Assembly: GCA_046728975.1 (NCBI GenBank)
Contig: JBKPFU010000187.1
Coordinates: forward strand, 1-6,354
Direction: 5' to 3'
Source of the DNA: JBKPFU01 sp046728975
Lineage (GTDB): Bacteria; Actinomycetota; Thermoleophilia; Gaiellales; Gaiellaceae
DNA: 6,354 nucleotides
Part shown: piece by piece, positions 1-4,981 of the stretch
How positions within the stretch are numbered: the stretch's first letter is position 1
Layout: each line of letters starts with the position of its first letter
Translations under genes and position numbers: made by a program
Notes under the pieces: model-generated
Databases searched by the model: none
What the model was told of the DNA's origin: nothing
The model's input: the letters and a program-made list of their open reading frames with translations, nothing else

Positions 1-170
1 CCCCAACCTCATATCTCGCACTCCCCGGGCTGCAAAGCGTCGCGTCGCTGTGTCCTCGGTCGCGCACGTATCCTCACGTCATCCTGGGACGCGTATGCGT
101 TTGCGTCCTTGCGCCGCTCGCTTTTCGCCGCCGATGAGCACGACCTCTTCGGTTGAGGGTCGCTGACGCT
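1..170 (+). other. Upstream leader of rplK, no gene recognised
   Basis: No reading frame here resembles the end of nusG, the gene normally found before rplK: the three plus-strand frames translate to arginine/serine-rich text without the conserved NusG C-terminus. A hairpin can form with arms at 87-92 (GGACGC) and 103-108 (GCGTCC) around a 10-base loop. By family knowledge, an L1-binding site that autoregulates rplK-rplA often sits in this leader, but I cannot identify its characteristic structure with certainty. A TATCCT at 69-74 has the TAnnnT form of an actinobacterial -10 box but lacks a convincing -35. The stretch is most likely an intergenic or 5' untranslated region. Confidence 0.35.
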
Positions 171-596
171 ATGGCCAAAAAAGTCCTGACAATGATCAAG
201 CTGCAGATCCCGGGCGGGCAGGCGAACCCTGCGCCGCCGGTCGGCCCCGCGCTCGGCCAGCACGGGGTCAACATCATGGAGTTCTGCAAGGCGTTCAACG
301 CCGAGACGGCGCAGGAGAACGGGCGGATCATCCCGGTCGAGATCACCGTCTTCGAGGACCGCTCGTTCACCTTCATCACGAAGACGCCGCCCGCCGCAGT
401 CCTGATCAAGGAGGCGCTCAACCTGGAGAAGGGGTCGGGCGAGCCGAACCGCGAGAAGGTGGGACGGCTCTCGCGCGACCAGGTGCGTCAGATCGCCGAG
501 GTGAAGCTGAAGGACCTGAACGCCCGCGACCTCGACCAGGCGATGAGGGTGGTCGCGGGAACGGCGCGCTCGATGGGGGTGGAGACAGATCTATGA
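171..596 (+). CDS. rplK: 50S ribosomal protein L11 (uL11)
   Basis: L11 binds the 23S rRNA GTPase-associated centre (helices 43-44) and, with L10/L12, forms the stalk base contacted by elongation factors. It also supports RelA activation in species that have it. The 141-residue product has the family's usual length. The N-terminal domain begins MAKKVLTMIKLQIPGG and carries the proline-rich loop NPAPPVGPALGQHGVNIMEF; P22, P23 and P26 lie where thiostrepton-type antibiotics bind. The C-terminal RNA-binding domain (about residues 72-141) contains the signature VKLKDLNARDLDQAM and the ending GTARSMGVE. I chose the ATG at 171 because it gives the canonical N-terminus; an upstream in-frame TTG at 153 would add six unconserved residues. 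The SD is weak (GAGGG at 155-159). The stop codon overlaps the rplA start as ATGA, which suggests translational coupling. No key residue looks missing. Confidence 0.97.
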   Translation: MAKKVLTMIKLQIPGGQANPAPPVGPALGQHGVNIMEFCKAFNAETAQENGRIIPVEITVFEDRSFTFITKTPPAAVLIKEALNLEKGSGEPNREKVGRLSRDQVRQIAEVKLKDLNARDLDQAMRVVAGTARSMGVETDL

Positions 597-1333
597 GTCA
601 GCACGGCAAGAACTACCGGAGCGCGCGGGCACAGATCGATCGCGAGAACCTGTACTCGCCGGTCGAGGCGATCCGGCTCCTGAAGAGCTTCCCGGCGGCG
701 AAGTTCGACGAGACGGTCGAGGTTCACTTCAACCTCGGGCTCAACGTTCGCCACGCCGAGCAGCAGCTCCGCGGGACGCTCATGCTCCCGCACGGGACGG
801 GCCGCGAGACGCGCGTGGCCGTCTTCGCCGAGGGGGAGAAGGCGAAGGAGGCGGAGGACGCCGGTGCCGACGTCGTCGGCACGGCCGACCTGGCGACGCG
901 GATCGAGGAGGGCTTCGACGACTTCGACGTCGCGATCGCGACGCCCGATCAGATGAGCAACGTCGGCAAGCTCGGCCGCATCCTCGGCCCGCGTGGGAAG
1001 ATGCCGAACCCGAAGACCGGAACCGTGACGATGGACGTCGGGAAGGCGGTGCGCGAGTCGAAGGCGGGCAAGCTCGAGTACCGCACAGACCGCGGCGCGA
1101 ACGTCCACGTGACGATCGGCAAGAAGAGCTTCGACGACCGGCAGCTGCTCGAGAACTACGCGGCGCTGATCGACGAGATCATGCGCGCGAAGCCGGCCGC
1201 CGCCAAGGGCCGTTACATTCGAGGCATTACACTCACGAGCACGATGGGTCCCGGCATCCACGTCGACCCGGCGCGGACGCGGGACCTGACAGACGAACTG
1301 GAGGAGCAGCCGGCAGAAGCCGTCACCGCTTAA
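593..1333 (+). CDS. rplA: 50S ribosomal protein L1 (uL1)
   Basis: L1 binds 23S rRNA helices 76-78, forms the mobile L1 stalk that helps release deacylated tRNA from the E site, and in many bacteria represses its own rplK-rplA mRNA. The 246-residue protein starts MSQHGKNYRSARAQIDREN and shows the two-domain L1 pattern. The signature ILGPRGKMPNPKTGTV (around residues 130-145) is the L1 family motif; many homologues have GLMPN, so K136 is a mild variant at a tolerant position. The C-terminal block RYIRGITLTSTMGPGIHVD (to residue 225) is typical. About 21 further residues, acidic and Ala/Glu-rich, form a short extension. A GGAG at 581-584 lies 8 bases before the ATG. The gene overlaps rplK by 4 bases and is followed by the rplJ leader. 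Confidence 0.97.
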   Translation: MSQHGKNYRSARAQIDRENLYSPVEAIRLLKSFPAAKFDETVEVHFNLGLNVRHAEQQLRGTLMLPHGTGRETRVAVFAEGEKAKEAEDAGADVVGTADLATRIEEGFDDFDVAIATPDQMSNVGKLGRILGPRGKMPNPKTGTVTMDVGKAVRESKAGKLEYRTDRGANVHVTIGKKSFDDRQLLENYAALIDEIMRAKPAAAKGRYIRGITLTSTMGPGIHVDPARTRDLTDELEEQPAEAVTA

Positions 1334-1445
1334 GGAGGTTTTCCGCCAGAGACCGTTGGCAGCCCGTCAAGGGCAGAAGTCCAACTGAGGCGGCTCGGAC
1401 CAAGAGTTCTGGTTGCTCGAGCCTGCCTCACGGCGGGCTCAAATC
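1334..1445 (+). promoter_or_regulatory. L10-type leader RNA upstream of rplJ
   Basis: The 112 bases between rplA and rplJ hold structured RNA rather than a gene. The stretch AGAGACCGTTGGCAG at 1349-1363, the small GCCC/GGGC hairpin (1362-1365 with 1371-1374, loop GTCAA) and the GAC/GTC pairing that closes it (1351-1353 with 1379-1381) resemble the conserved core of the ribosomal L10 leader family. In that family the L10-(L12)n complex binds a kink-turn region and represses rplJ-rplL expression. Downstream of the core, two alternative stems share one strand (listed separately). The family assignment is from memory of its layout; a covariance-model search with the Rfam L10 leader would settle it. 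Confidence 0.72.
1387..1440 (+). promoter_or_regulatory. Mutually exclusive hairpins before rplJ
   Basis: Stem A pairs GAGGCGGCTCG (1387-1397) with CGAGCCTGCCTC (1418-1429): 11 base pairs with one bulged T. A smaller hairpin between the arms has arms ACC-AG and CT-GGT. Stem B pairs GAGCCTGCC (1419-1427) with GGCGGGCTC (1432-1440): 9 pairs including one G-U, loop TCAC. Both need bases 1419-1427, so only one can form at a time. Stem B ends five bases before the rplJ ATG and buries the only purine-rich stretch (GGCGGG) that could act as ribosome binding site. The arrangement therefore reads as a translational on/off switch. No U-tract follows stem B, so transcription attenuation looks less likely. 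Confidence 0.6.
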
Positions 1446-2102
1446 ATGTTGAGACACGAAAAGGAACGGATCGTCGCGGAGCTGGTCGAGAAGCTGAAAG
1501 CCACCGACACGCTCCTCGTCGCGGATTACCGCGGCCTGACGATGAGCGAGATCGACGACCTGCGGACGCGGATGCTCGAAGCGGGCGCGCGTTTCACCGT
1601 CGTCAAGAACACGCTCACGAAGCGGGCGGCTGAGGAGGCCGGGGTCAACGACTTGCTCGAGCTGATCGAGGGGCCCACCGCAATTGCCTTCATCGAGTCC
1701 GACGGTGATCCCGTCGCGGCCGCGAAGGTGATGAGCGACGTCTCTCGCGCGCGCGACGTGCTCGTGATCCGCGGCGGGCTCCTGCAGGGCGCGACCGTCT
1801 CGGACGAGCAGATTCGCGACCTCGCGAAGCTGCCGCCGGCCGACACGCTGCGGGCGCAGCTCGCGGGCGCGGTCGCGGCGCCGCTGATGACGGTGGTCGG
1901 GCTGTTCGCTGCACCTGCGCGGGAGCTCGTCGGCGTGATCGACGCGCGCATCCGCCAACTCGAGGAGCAAGGCCCCGCCGACACCGCAGCGGCCGAAGTC
2001 ACCGAGCAACCAGAAGCAACAGAAGAGCCAGCGTCGCCGGAAACCGAACAGGCTTCCGGCGAAGAAAAAGGTGAGGAGGAAGCAAGTGGCAGCGAAGACT
2101 GA
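1446..2102 (+). CDS. rplJ: 50S ribosomal protein L10 (uL10) with acidic tail
   Basis: L10 anchors L7/L12 dimers to the ribosome through its C-terminal helix and binds 23S rRNA next to L11. The product is 218 residues. The core (about residues 1-176) shows the family pattern: MLRHEKERIVAELVEKLK, then VADYRGLTMSEIDDLR near residues 25-40, FTVVKNTLTKRAAEEAG, and LPPADTLRAQLAGAVAAPL. The helix around PARELVGVIDARIRQLEEQ should be the L12-binding arm. Residues 177-218 form an extra Glu/Ala/Pro/Ser-rich acidic tail, making the protein longer than typical L10 (about 165-180). I chose the ATG at 1446 because it gives the conserved N-terminus; the TTG at 1413 lies inside the leader hairpins, and a TTG at 1449 is a less likely alternative. 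The SD is poor (GGCGGG inside a hairpin), consistent with leader control. The gene overlaps rplL by 17 bases. Confidence 0.96.
   Translation: MLRHEKERIVAELVEKLKATDTLLVADYRGLTMSEIDDLRTRMLEAGARFTVVKNTLTKRAAEEAGVNDLLELIEGPTAIAFIESDGDPVAAAKVMSDVSRARDVLVIRGGLLQGATVSDEQIRDLAKLPPADTLRAQLAGAVAAPLMTVVGLFAAPARELVGVIDARIRQLEEQGPADTAAAEVTEQPEATEEPASPETEQASGEEKGEEEASGSED
2074..2080 (+). promoter_or_regulatory. Shine-Dalgarno site that fixes the rplL start
   Basis: AGGAGGA sits five bases before a GTG at 2086. It rules out the upstream GTG at 2071, which would lie immediately before the SD and add five residues (M/V-RRKQ) foreign to the family. The site is inside the last codons of rplJ (Glu-Glu-Glu of the acidic tail), so ribosomes finishing rplJ pass directly over it. 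Confidence 0.85.
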
Positions 2103-2481
2103 CACCGACAAGCTCGTCGATCAGCTCGGCAAGATGACCGTGCTGGAGCTCGTCGAGCTGAAGAACAAGCTCGAAGAGGAGTGGGGCGTGACGGCCGCCG
2201 CGCCGGTCGCGGTTGCGGCTCCCGGCGCTCCGGCAGCGGGCGGCGACGGCGCCGCCGCGGCCGAGGAGCAGTCGACGTTCGACGTCGTCCTCTCGGGCGC
2301 AGGCGACAAGAAGATCAACGTGATCAAGGTCGTCCGCTCCGTGACGGGGCTCGGCTTGAAGGAGGCGAAGGATCTCGTCGACGGCGCGCCGAACCCGGTC
2401 AAGGAAGGCGTCGATAAGGAAGAGGCCGAGAACATCAAGGGCCAACTCGAAGAGGCCGGAGCACAGGTCGAGTTGAAGTAG
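2086..2481 (+). CDS. rplL: 50S ribosomal protein L7/L12 (bL12)
   Basis: L7/L12 forms the multi-copy flexible stalk that recruits EF-Tu, EF-G, IF2 and RF3 and stimulates their GTPase activity. The product is 131 residues from the GTG start, slightly longer than the common 120-128. The N-terminal dimerisation domain is about residues 1-35 (TDKLVDQLGKMTVLELVELK). The hinge is about residues 36-62, rich in Ala, Gly and Pro. The C-terminal factor-binding domain is about residues 63-131, with FDVVLSGAGDKKINVIKVVR, then TGLGLKEAKDLVDGAP and VKEGVDKEEAENIKGQLEEAGAQVELK as family hallmarks. The start overlaps the end of rplJ by 17 bases, so the two are probably translationally coupled, with the strong SD giving the excess of L12 over L10 that the stalk needs. 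A GC-rich hairpin follows two bases after the stop. Confidence 0.97.
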   Translation: MAAKTDTDKLVDQLGKMTVLELVELKNKLEEEWGVTAAAPVAVAAPGAPAAGGDGAAAAEEQSTFDVVLSGAGDKKINVIKVVRSVTGLGLKEAKDLVDGAPNPVKEGVDKEEAENIKGQLEEAGAQVELK

Positions 2482-2483
2482 TC

Positions 2484-2517
2484 GCAGGCGGGGGAGGGCG
2501 CAGGTTCCCCCGCCTGC
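2484..2517 (+). terminator. Hairpin terminator between convergent genes
   Basis: GCAGGCGGGGGA (2484-2495) pairs perfectly over 12 bases with TCCCCCGCCTGC (2506-2517) around a 10-base loop. It lies in the 40-base gap between the rplL stop and the stop of the convergent fibre gene, so it can act in both directions. No T-run follows on either strand, as is common for terminators of GC-rich actinobacteria. Confidence 0.8.
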
Positions 2518-2521
2518 TCTC

Positions 2522-4162
2522 CTACCGCCGCTGTCGGGCGAGCAGCCGCTCGAGCCGCGCCACGCGCTTCTGCAGGCGCAGGTTCTGCCGGTACAGCCCT
2601 TGGATCGCGGCAAGCGCGACTCCGTCGGCATCCACGGTGCTGATGTGGCGCGCGTCTTCGCCCACGCCGAAGGCCGCTCGGAAGTCCTGCGCAGTCGGCC
2701 CGATGTGGCGGATCGCCGGCGACTGACTCTTGTAGCTCCACGTGAAGAGCGGGATGCCTGCCAGCCGCCGCAGGATCGTCCCCGGATTGACTCGGACGAA
2801 GCTCCGCTTGGCGTTCCGGTCGCTCAGCGACGACCACGAGCCGCCGCCGCCCGGGAGCGTCGCGCCGCTCGATGCGTCGGCGCTCGTGTAGAGGGTGAAC
2901 CCGCCGGCGGCACGCGCCAAGAACTGGTTCCGGGCGGTCGTCGCGAGGTGGGCGAACGTCCCGCTGTCGGTCGTACTCGTATCCGCCCAGACGAAGCTGC
3001 CGGCGTGAAGGGCTTCGGCGCCGAAGCCGGCGGCGAACGCGCGAACGCCGGTCGCCTTGTTCTCGTTGCCGCCCGGGATCATCGAGGAGTTGCCGGTCGC
3101 CTCGTTCTGCGACCCACCGGCGACCACGCCCCAGTTGCTGGCCGTGTTCTGCCAGCCGCCGGCGACGGTCGCATGCGACCCGGTAGCGGCATTCCCATCG
3201 CCGCCGCCGATTGCGCCGTAGTAGGCGCTCGCGACGTTGTTGGTGCCGCCGGAGACCGTCGCGTACGCGTTGTTCGCCTTGTTGAACGCTCCGCCGCCAA
3301 CCGTCGCGTAGTACGCATCGTCGGCCGCGCCCGCGTCGTCGCCGGCCTGGTTCCTGGCTCCGCCGCCGATCGCCCCGTAATGGTCAGTGACCTTGTTGGA
3401 GTAGTCGAGGCCGGGGTTGAACCACGCGGTTCCGCCGCCCCCGGAGACGACCGCGCCGACGACTCCGGCAGTCAGCGCGTTGTTAGCAGCGCCCGCGAGG
3501 ACATTCGGGCTCGACGCGGTAGGTTCCAGCCGCAGAGCGCGGTCGCCGTTCACCTTGAGCTCGAGCGCCTCGTTGTCCGTCGTCCCGAGGAAGTTCGTGC
3601 CGGCGACGGTGCCGGCGTTGCCGGTCAGCTTCCAGTAGCGATCGTCGTGGTTGTGGTCACCACGGGCAATCTCGTTCGGGCCGGTTCCGAAGGCCGCGGC
3701 GAAGGTCGTGCCGGTGAGCGTGAGCCCGTCGCCCGCCGTGTACGTGGTGTCGTTGTCGGGGGCGCAGTTCAGGCTCGTCGTGTCGACGGCGTACTTCGCG
3801 ACGTTTCCCTCGGGGCAGGTGGCCGGAAGACGGTCGGGGCCGGGATCTCCCTGCGGCCCGGGCGGACCTGCGGGACCTGCCGGGCCCCCGGGACCTGCGG
3901 GGCCTGCCGGCCCCGGCGGACCCTGCGGCCCTTGAGGCCCGGGCGGGCCGGGAGGCCCGGGCGGCCCTGGAGGACCTGGCTTTCCGCGCGGCCCGCGCGG
4001 GCCGTGCTTCACCTTCGTGAGCACGATGGTCGTGGCGTCGCGAGCAGCCTGAAAGCTCACGTCGAAGCCGTTCACGGCCGCGTTCCCGAACGGCGTCGCC
4101 GTTCCGAGCACGGCAATGAGGAGTGCTGCGCCCGCGAGCGCACGCGCGACCCGGTCACCCAT
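2522..4162 (-). CDS. Self-cleaving collagen-stalk trimeric fibre protein (S74)
   Basis: This 546-residue protein is exported and probably forms a homotrimeric surface or secreted fibre; its ligand is unknown. Residues 1-29 are a signal peptide or N-terminal anchor (hydrophobic ALAGAALLIAVLG). Residues 54-110 are 19 uninterrupted Gly-X-Y triplets, mostly GPP, GPA and GPQ. C116 and C133 may form a disulfide. Residues 136-215 resemble phage tail-fibre modules, with GDHNHDDRYWKLTG. Residues 259-394 are about eight units of roughly 15 residues of the type YATVGGGxxNxA, like YadA/Hep_Hag heads. Residues 442-546 are the peptidase S74 intramolecular chaperone: SDRNAK gives S447 and K452, five apart as in the known Ser-Lys self-cleaving pair, followed by IGPTAQDFRAAFGVGED, HISTVDADGVALAAIQGLY and a short coiled coil. 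Cleavage before S447 would release a chaperone of 100 residues. The ATG has AGGAGG six bases upstream. It is the only minus-strand gene, divergent from the small secreted protein gene. No sorting signal or outer-membrane anchor is visible. Confidence 0.92.
   Translation of the reverse strand: MGDRVARALAGAALLIAVLGTATPFGNAAVNGFDVSFQAARDATTIVLTKVKHGPRGPRGKPGPPGPPGPPGPPGPQGPQGPPGPAGPAGPGGPAGPAGPPGPQGDPGPDRLPATCPEGNVAKYAVDTTSLNCAPDNDTTYTAGDGLTLTGTTFAAAFGTGPNEIARGDHNHDDRYWKLTGNAGTVAGTNFLGTTDNEALELKVNGDRALRLEPTASSPNVLAGAANNALTAGVVGAVVSGGGGTAWFNPGLDYSNKVTDHYGAIGGGARNQAGDDAGAADDAYYATVGGGAFNKANNAYATVSGGTNNVASAYYGAIGGGDGNAATGSHATVAGGWQNTASNWGVVAGGSQNEATGNSSMIPGGNENKATGVRAFAAGFGAEALHAGSFVWADTSTTDSGTFAHLATTARNQFLARAAGGFTLYTSADASSGATLPGGGGSWSSLSDRNAKRSFVRVNPGTILRRLAGIPLFTWSYKSQSPAIRHIGPTAQDFRAAFGVGEDARHISTVDADGVALAAIQGLYRQNLRLQKRVARLERLLARQRR
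2981..3388 (-). repeat. YadA-like head repeats in the fibre protein
   Basis: Residues 259-394 show a period near 15 residues. Successive units begin HYGAIGGG, YYATVGGG, YATVSGG, YGAIGGG, HATVAGG, GVVAGG, SMIPGG and AFAAGFG. Each has an Asn six or so residues on, as in the left-handed beta-roll heads of trimeric adhesins. The first unit carries an insertion of about eight residues (DDAGAADD). The units are divergent at the DNA level, so the array is old rather than a recent tandem expansion. Confidence 0.8.
3833..4003 (-). repeat. Collagen-like Gly-X-Y repeat tract
   Basis: Nineteen consecutive Gly-X-Y triplets at residues 54-110: GPR GPR GKP, four GPP, two GPQ, then GPP, a run of GPA/GPG, and finally GPP GPQ GDP GPD. 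There is no interruption. Charged triplets sit only at the two ends, with positive residues (R, R, K) at the N-terminal end and acidic residues (D, D) at the C-terminal end, which could help set chain register in the triple helix. Confidence 0.95.
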
Positions 4163-4166
4163 GATT

Positions 4167-4172
4167 CCTCCT
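4167..4172 (-). promoter_or_regulatory. Shine-Dalgarno site of the fibre gene
   Basis: On the minus strand AGGAGG lies about four to five bases before the ATG whose complement is at 4160-4162. It is a near-perfect site and fixes the start, giving a hydrophobic export signal right at the N-terminus. Confidence 0.85.
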
Positions 4173-4197
4173 ATTTGCAGGGACTAACGGCGCTTCG

Positions 4198-4225
4198 AAC
4201 GTAACAGGAGCGTCGAAAAATTCAA
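4198..4225 (-). promoter_or_regulatory. Candidate promoter of the fibre gene
   Basis: Read on the minus strand, TTGAAT (4220-4225) and TACGTT (4198-4203) are separated by 16 bases. The -35 matches four of six consensus bases, and the -10 fits the TAnnnT form used by actinobacterial housekeeping sigma factors. It lies about 36 bases before the start codon. An imperfect inverted repeat (4213-4222 with 4241-4248, TCGAAAAATT against AATTTCGA) covers the -35 region and could be an operator. This is inference from weak motifs. Confidence 0.35.
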
Positions 4226-4339
4226 TAGGACCGGCCGACCAATTTCGAAGGACCGCACGAGCCCTCCTAGCTACCCCTTTTCAGGGATTTGTCTGACCAA
4301 GCCACAGGAACGCGCCGACAAGTCCGTCTACAGAGGCAT

Positions 4340-4361
4340 CAACCCTCAACCAACCCTCAAC
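4340..4361 (+). repeat. Perfect tandem 11-base repeat in the leader
   Basis: CAACCCTCAAC occurs twice back to back (4340-4350 and 4351-4361), ending five bases before the SD of the small secreted protein gene. It lacks G and is therefore unlikely to fold. It could be an unstructured ribosome standby region, a protein-binding site, or a slip-prone duplication. Confidence 0.85.
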
Positions 4362-4366
4362 TCCCC

Positions 4367-4372
4367 GGAGGT
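4367..4372 (+). promoter_or_regulatory. Shine-Dalgarno site of the small secreted gene
   Basis: GGAGGT is six bases before the ATG at 4379. It selects that start over the upstream in-frame TTG at 4289, which would put 30 unrelated residues before the signal peptide. Confidence 0.85.
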
Positions 4373-4378
4373 AACTCA

Positions 4379-4843
4379 ATGCGGTTGAAGACCCTGATCG
4401 TCGCGCTCGTCGCAGCGCTCGCGGCCACCTCGGTGGCTCTGGCGCACGACCGCCCGGCGAAGCCGGCCAAGCCAGCCAAGGCTTGCAAAGGCAAGGCGCG
4501 GGTCGCCGTCATGCTGGCCGGAACCCTCACGTCCGATCCAGCGGCCGATTCGACCTCCTTCACGATGAAGGTCCTGCGTTCGAACCGCCACGGCAGGCTC
4601 TACAAGAAGGCGGGCGAGGCGACGCTCAACGTCGACGCGAAGACCCGCTACCGCAAGGCCGGCAAGGACATCAAGCTCGAGGACCTGGCGCTCAACGATC
4701 AGGTTCACGTCCAGGCCAAGGTCGCGAAGTGCGCACTGCGCGGTGCAGCGGCCGACGCGCTGCCGGCGCTGACGGCACGAAAGGTGCACGTCAAGTCGGC
4801 TCCGGCGCCCGAAGCGCCTGAATCGCCCGAATCGGGCTCATAG
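4379..4843 (+). CDS. Secreted DUF5666-like protein with two cysteines
   Basis: The 154-residue protein has no assigned function. It starts MRLKTLIVALVAALAATSVA and has a clear Sec signal peptide, with probable cleavage after ALA at residue 22. Next comes a Lys/Pro/Ala linker (PAKPAKPAKACKGK, residues 26-39). The body (about 42-116) has the beta-strand pattern of DUF5666-type domains: GTLTSDPAADSTSFTMKV, then a conserved-looking VDAKTRY and KLEDLALNDQVHVQAKV, where such domains read T-x-Y, L-x-L-x-D-L and G-D-x-V-x-V. C36 and C118 flank the domain and may form a disulfide once exported. The tail is Ala/Pro/Glu/Ser-rich (APEAPESPES). The mature protein is strongly basic before the tail. It is transcribed away from the fibre gene, with a 216-base divergent region between them, and ends in a strong terminator. 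The DUF5666 link is by pattern only; a different small beta-barrel is possible. Confidence 0.85.
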   Translation: MRLKTLIVALVAALAATSVALAHDRPAKPAKPAKACKGKARVAVMLAGTLTSDPAADSTSFTMKVLRSNRHGRLYKKAGEATLNVDAKTRYRKAGKDIKLEDLALNDQVHVQAKVAKCALRGAAADALPALTARKVHVKSAPAPEAPESPESGS

Positions 4844-4855
4844 ACCCTTCTGCGA

Positions 4856-4899
4856 CCGGGAAACAGGAGCGCCCCTGAGGGCGCTCCTGGCATTTCCGG
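4856..4899 (+). terminator. Long hairpin terminator after the secreted gene
   Basis: CAGGAGCGCCC (4864-4874) pairs perfectly with GGGCGCTCCTG (4879-4889) around a CTGA loop. The flanks CCGGGAAA (4856-4863) and TTTCCGG (4893-4899) extend the stem after a small internal loop and one bulge. It begins 12 bases after the stop codon. The short TTT at 4893-4895 is the only U-run. It probably ends the secreted-gene transcript and insulates rpoB from it. Confidence 0.82.
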
Positions 4900-4916
4900 C
4901 GAAGCGAAGCTATATT
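4887..4916 (+). promoter_or_regulatory. Candidate upstream promoter of rpoB
   Basis: TATATT at 4911-4916 matches five of six bases of the -10 consensus. CTGGCA at 4887-4892, 18 bases before it, matches four of six of the -35. Transcription would start near 4923, giving a leader of about 120 bases. The -35 overlaps the right arm of the preceding terminator. A separate promoter is expected here because rpoB is cut off from rplL by a terminator and a minus-strand gene. Confidence 0.5.
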
Positions 4917-4924
4917 CTGGCGGG

Positions 4925-4955
4925 GCAAGCGGAAAATCCGTCGGCCGCCGCTTGC
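4925..4955 (+). repeat. Inverted repeat at the rpoB leader start
   Basis: GCAAGCGG (4925-4932) and CCGCTTGC (4948-4955) are perfect 8-base complements around 15 bases. The left arm begins within a few bases of the start site predicted for the promoter at 4887-4916. The right arm overlaps the -35 of the second candidate promoter. It could be a stabilising 5' hairpin in the mRNA or a protein-binding site. Confidence 0.5.
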
Positions 4956-4981
4956 GCTACAGCCATCCCTTTCGCTATCTT
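4952..4981 (+). promoter_or_regulatory. Candidate second promoter of rpoB
   Basis: TTGCGC (4952-4957) and TATCTT (4976-4981) are 18 bases apart. The -10 fits TAnnnT, and the -35 has the key TTG. It would give a leader of about 55-60 bases. It is weaker than the upstream candidate; both may be used. Confidence 0.3.

Noticed and set aside
1..156. Open plus-strand frame running into the window that could be the nusG end
   Set aside because: None of the three plus-strand frames contains the conserved NusG C-terminal sequence.
488..1261. Minus-strand open frame (257 residues) opposite rplK/rplA
   Set aside because: Shadow of GC-rich conserved genes, with low-complexity Arg/Leu/Val composition and no ribosome binding site.
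1356..1388. Possible 10-codon leader peptide from TTG in the rplJ leader
   Set aside because: The SD at 1333-1339 is 16 bases away, the start is weak, and the bases are better explained by the L10-leader fold.
3651..3935. Plus-strand frame that also reads as Gly-Pro-Ala collagen-like repeats
   Set aside because: GGNCCN codon pairs are self-complementary, so a collagen tract reads as collagen-like on both strands. The plus frame has no export signal or flanking domains.
2600..4204. Plus-strand open frame (534 residues) opposite the fibre gene
   Set aside because: Arg/Ala/Gly-rich shadow; all recognisable domains, the SD and the signal peptide belong to the minus-strand frame.
4307..4330. GGAAC and CGTCTA resembling an extracytoplasmic sigma factor promoter for the secreted gene
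   Set aside because: Only 13 bases separate them, about three fewer than such promoters normally need.
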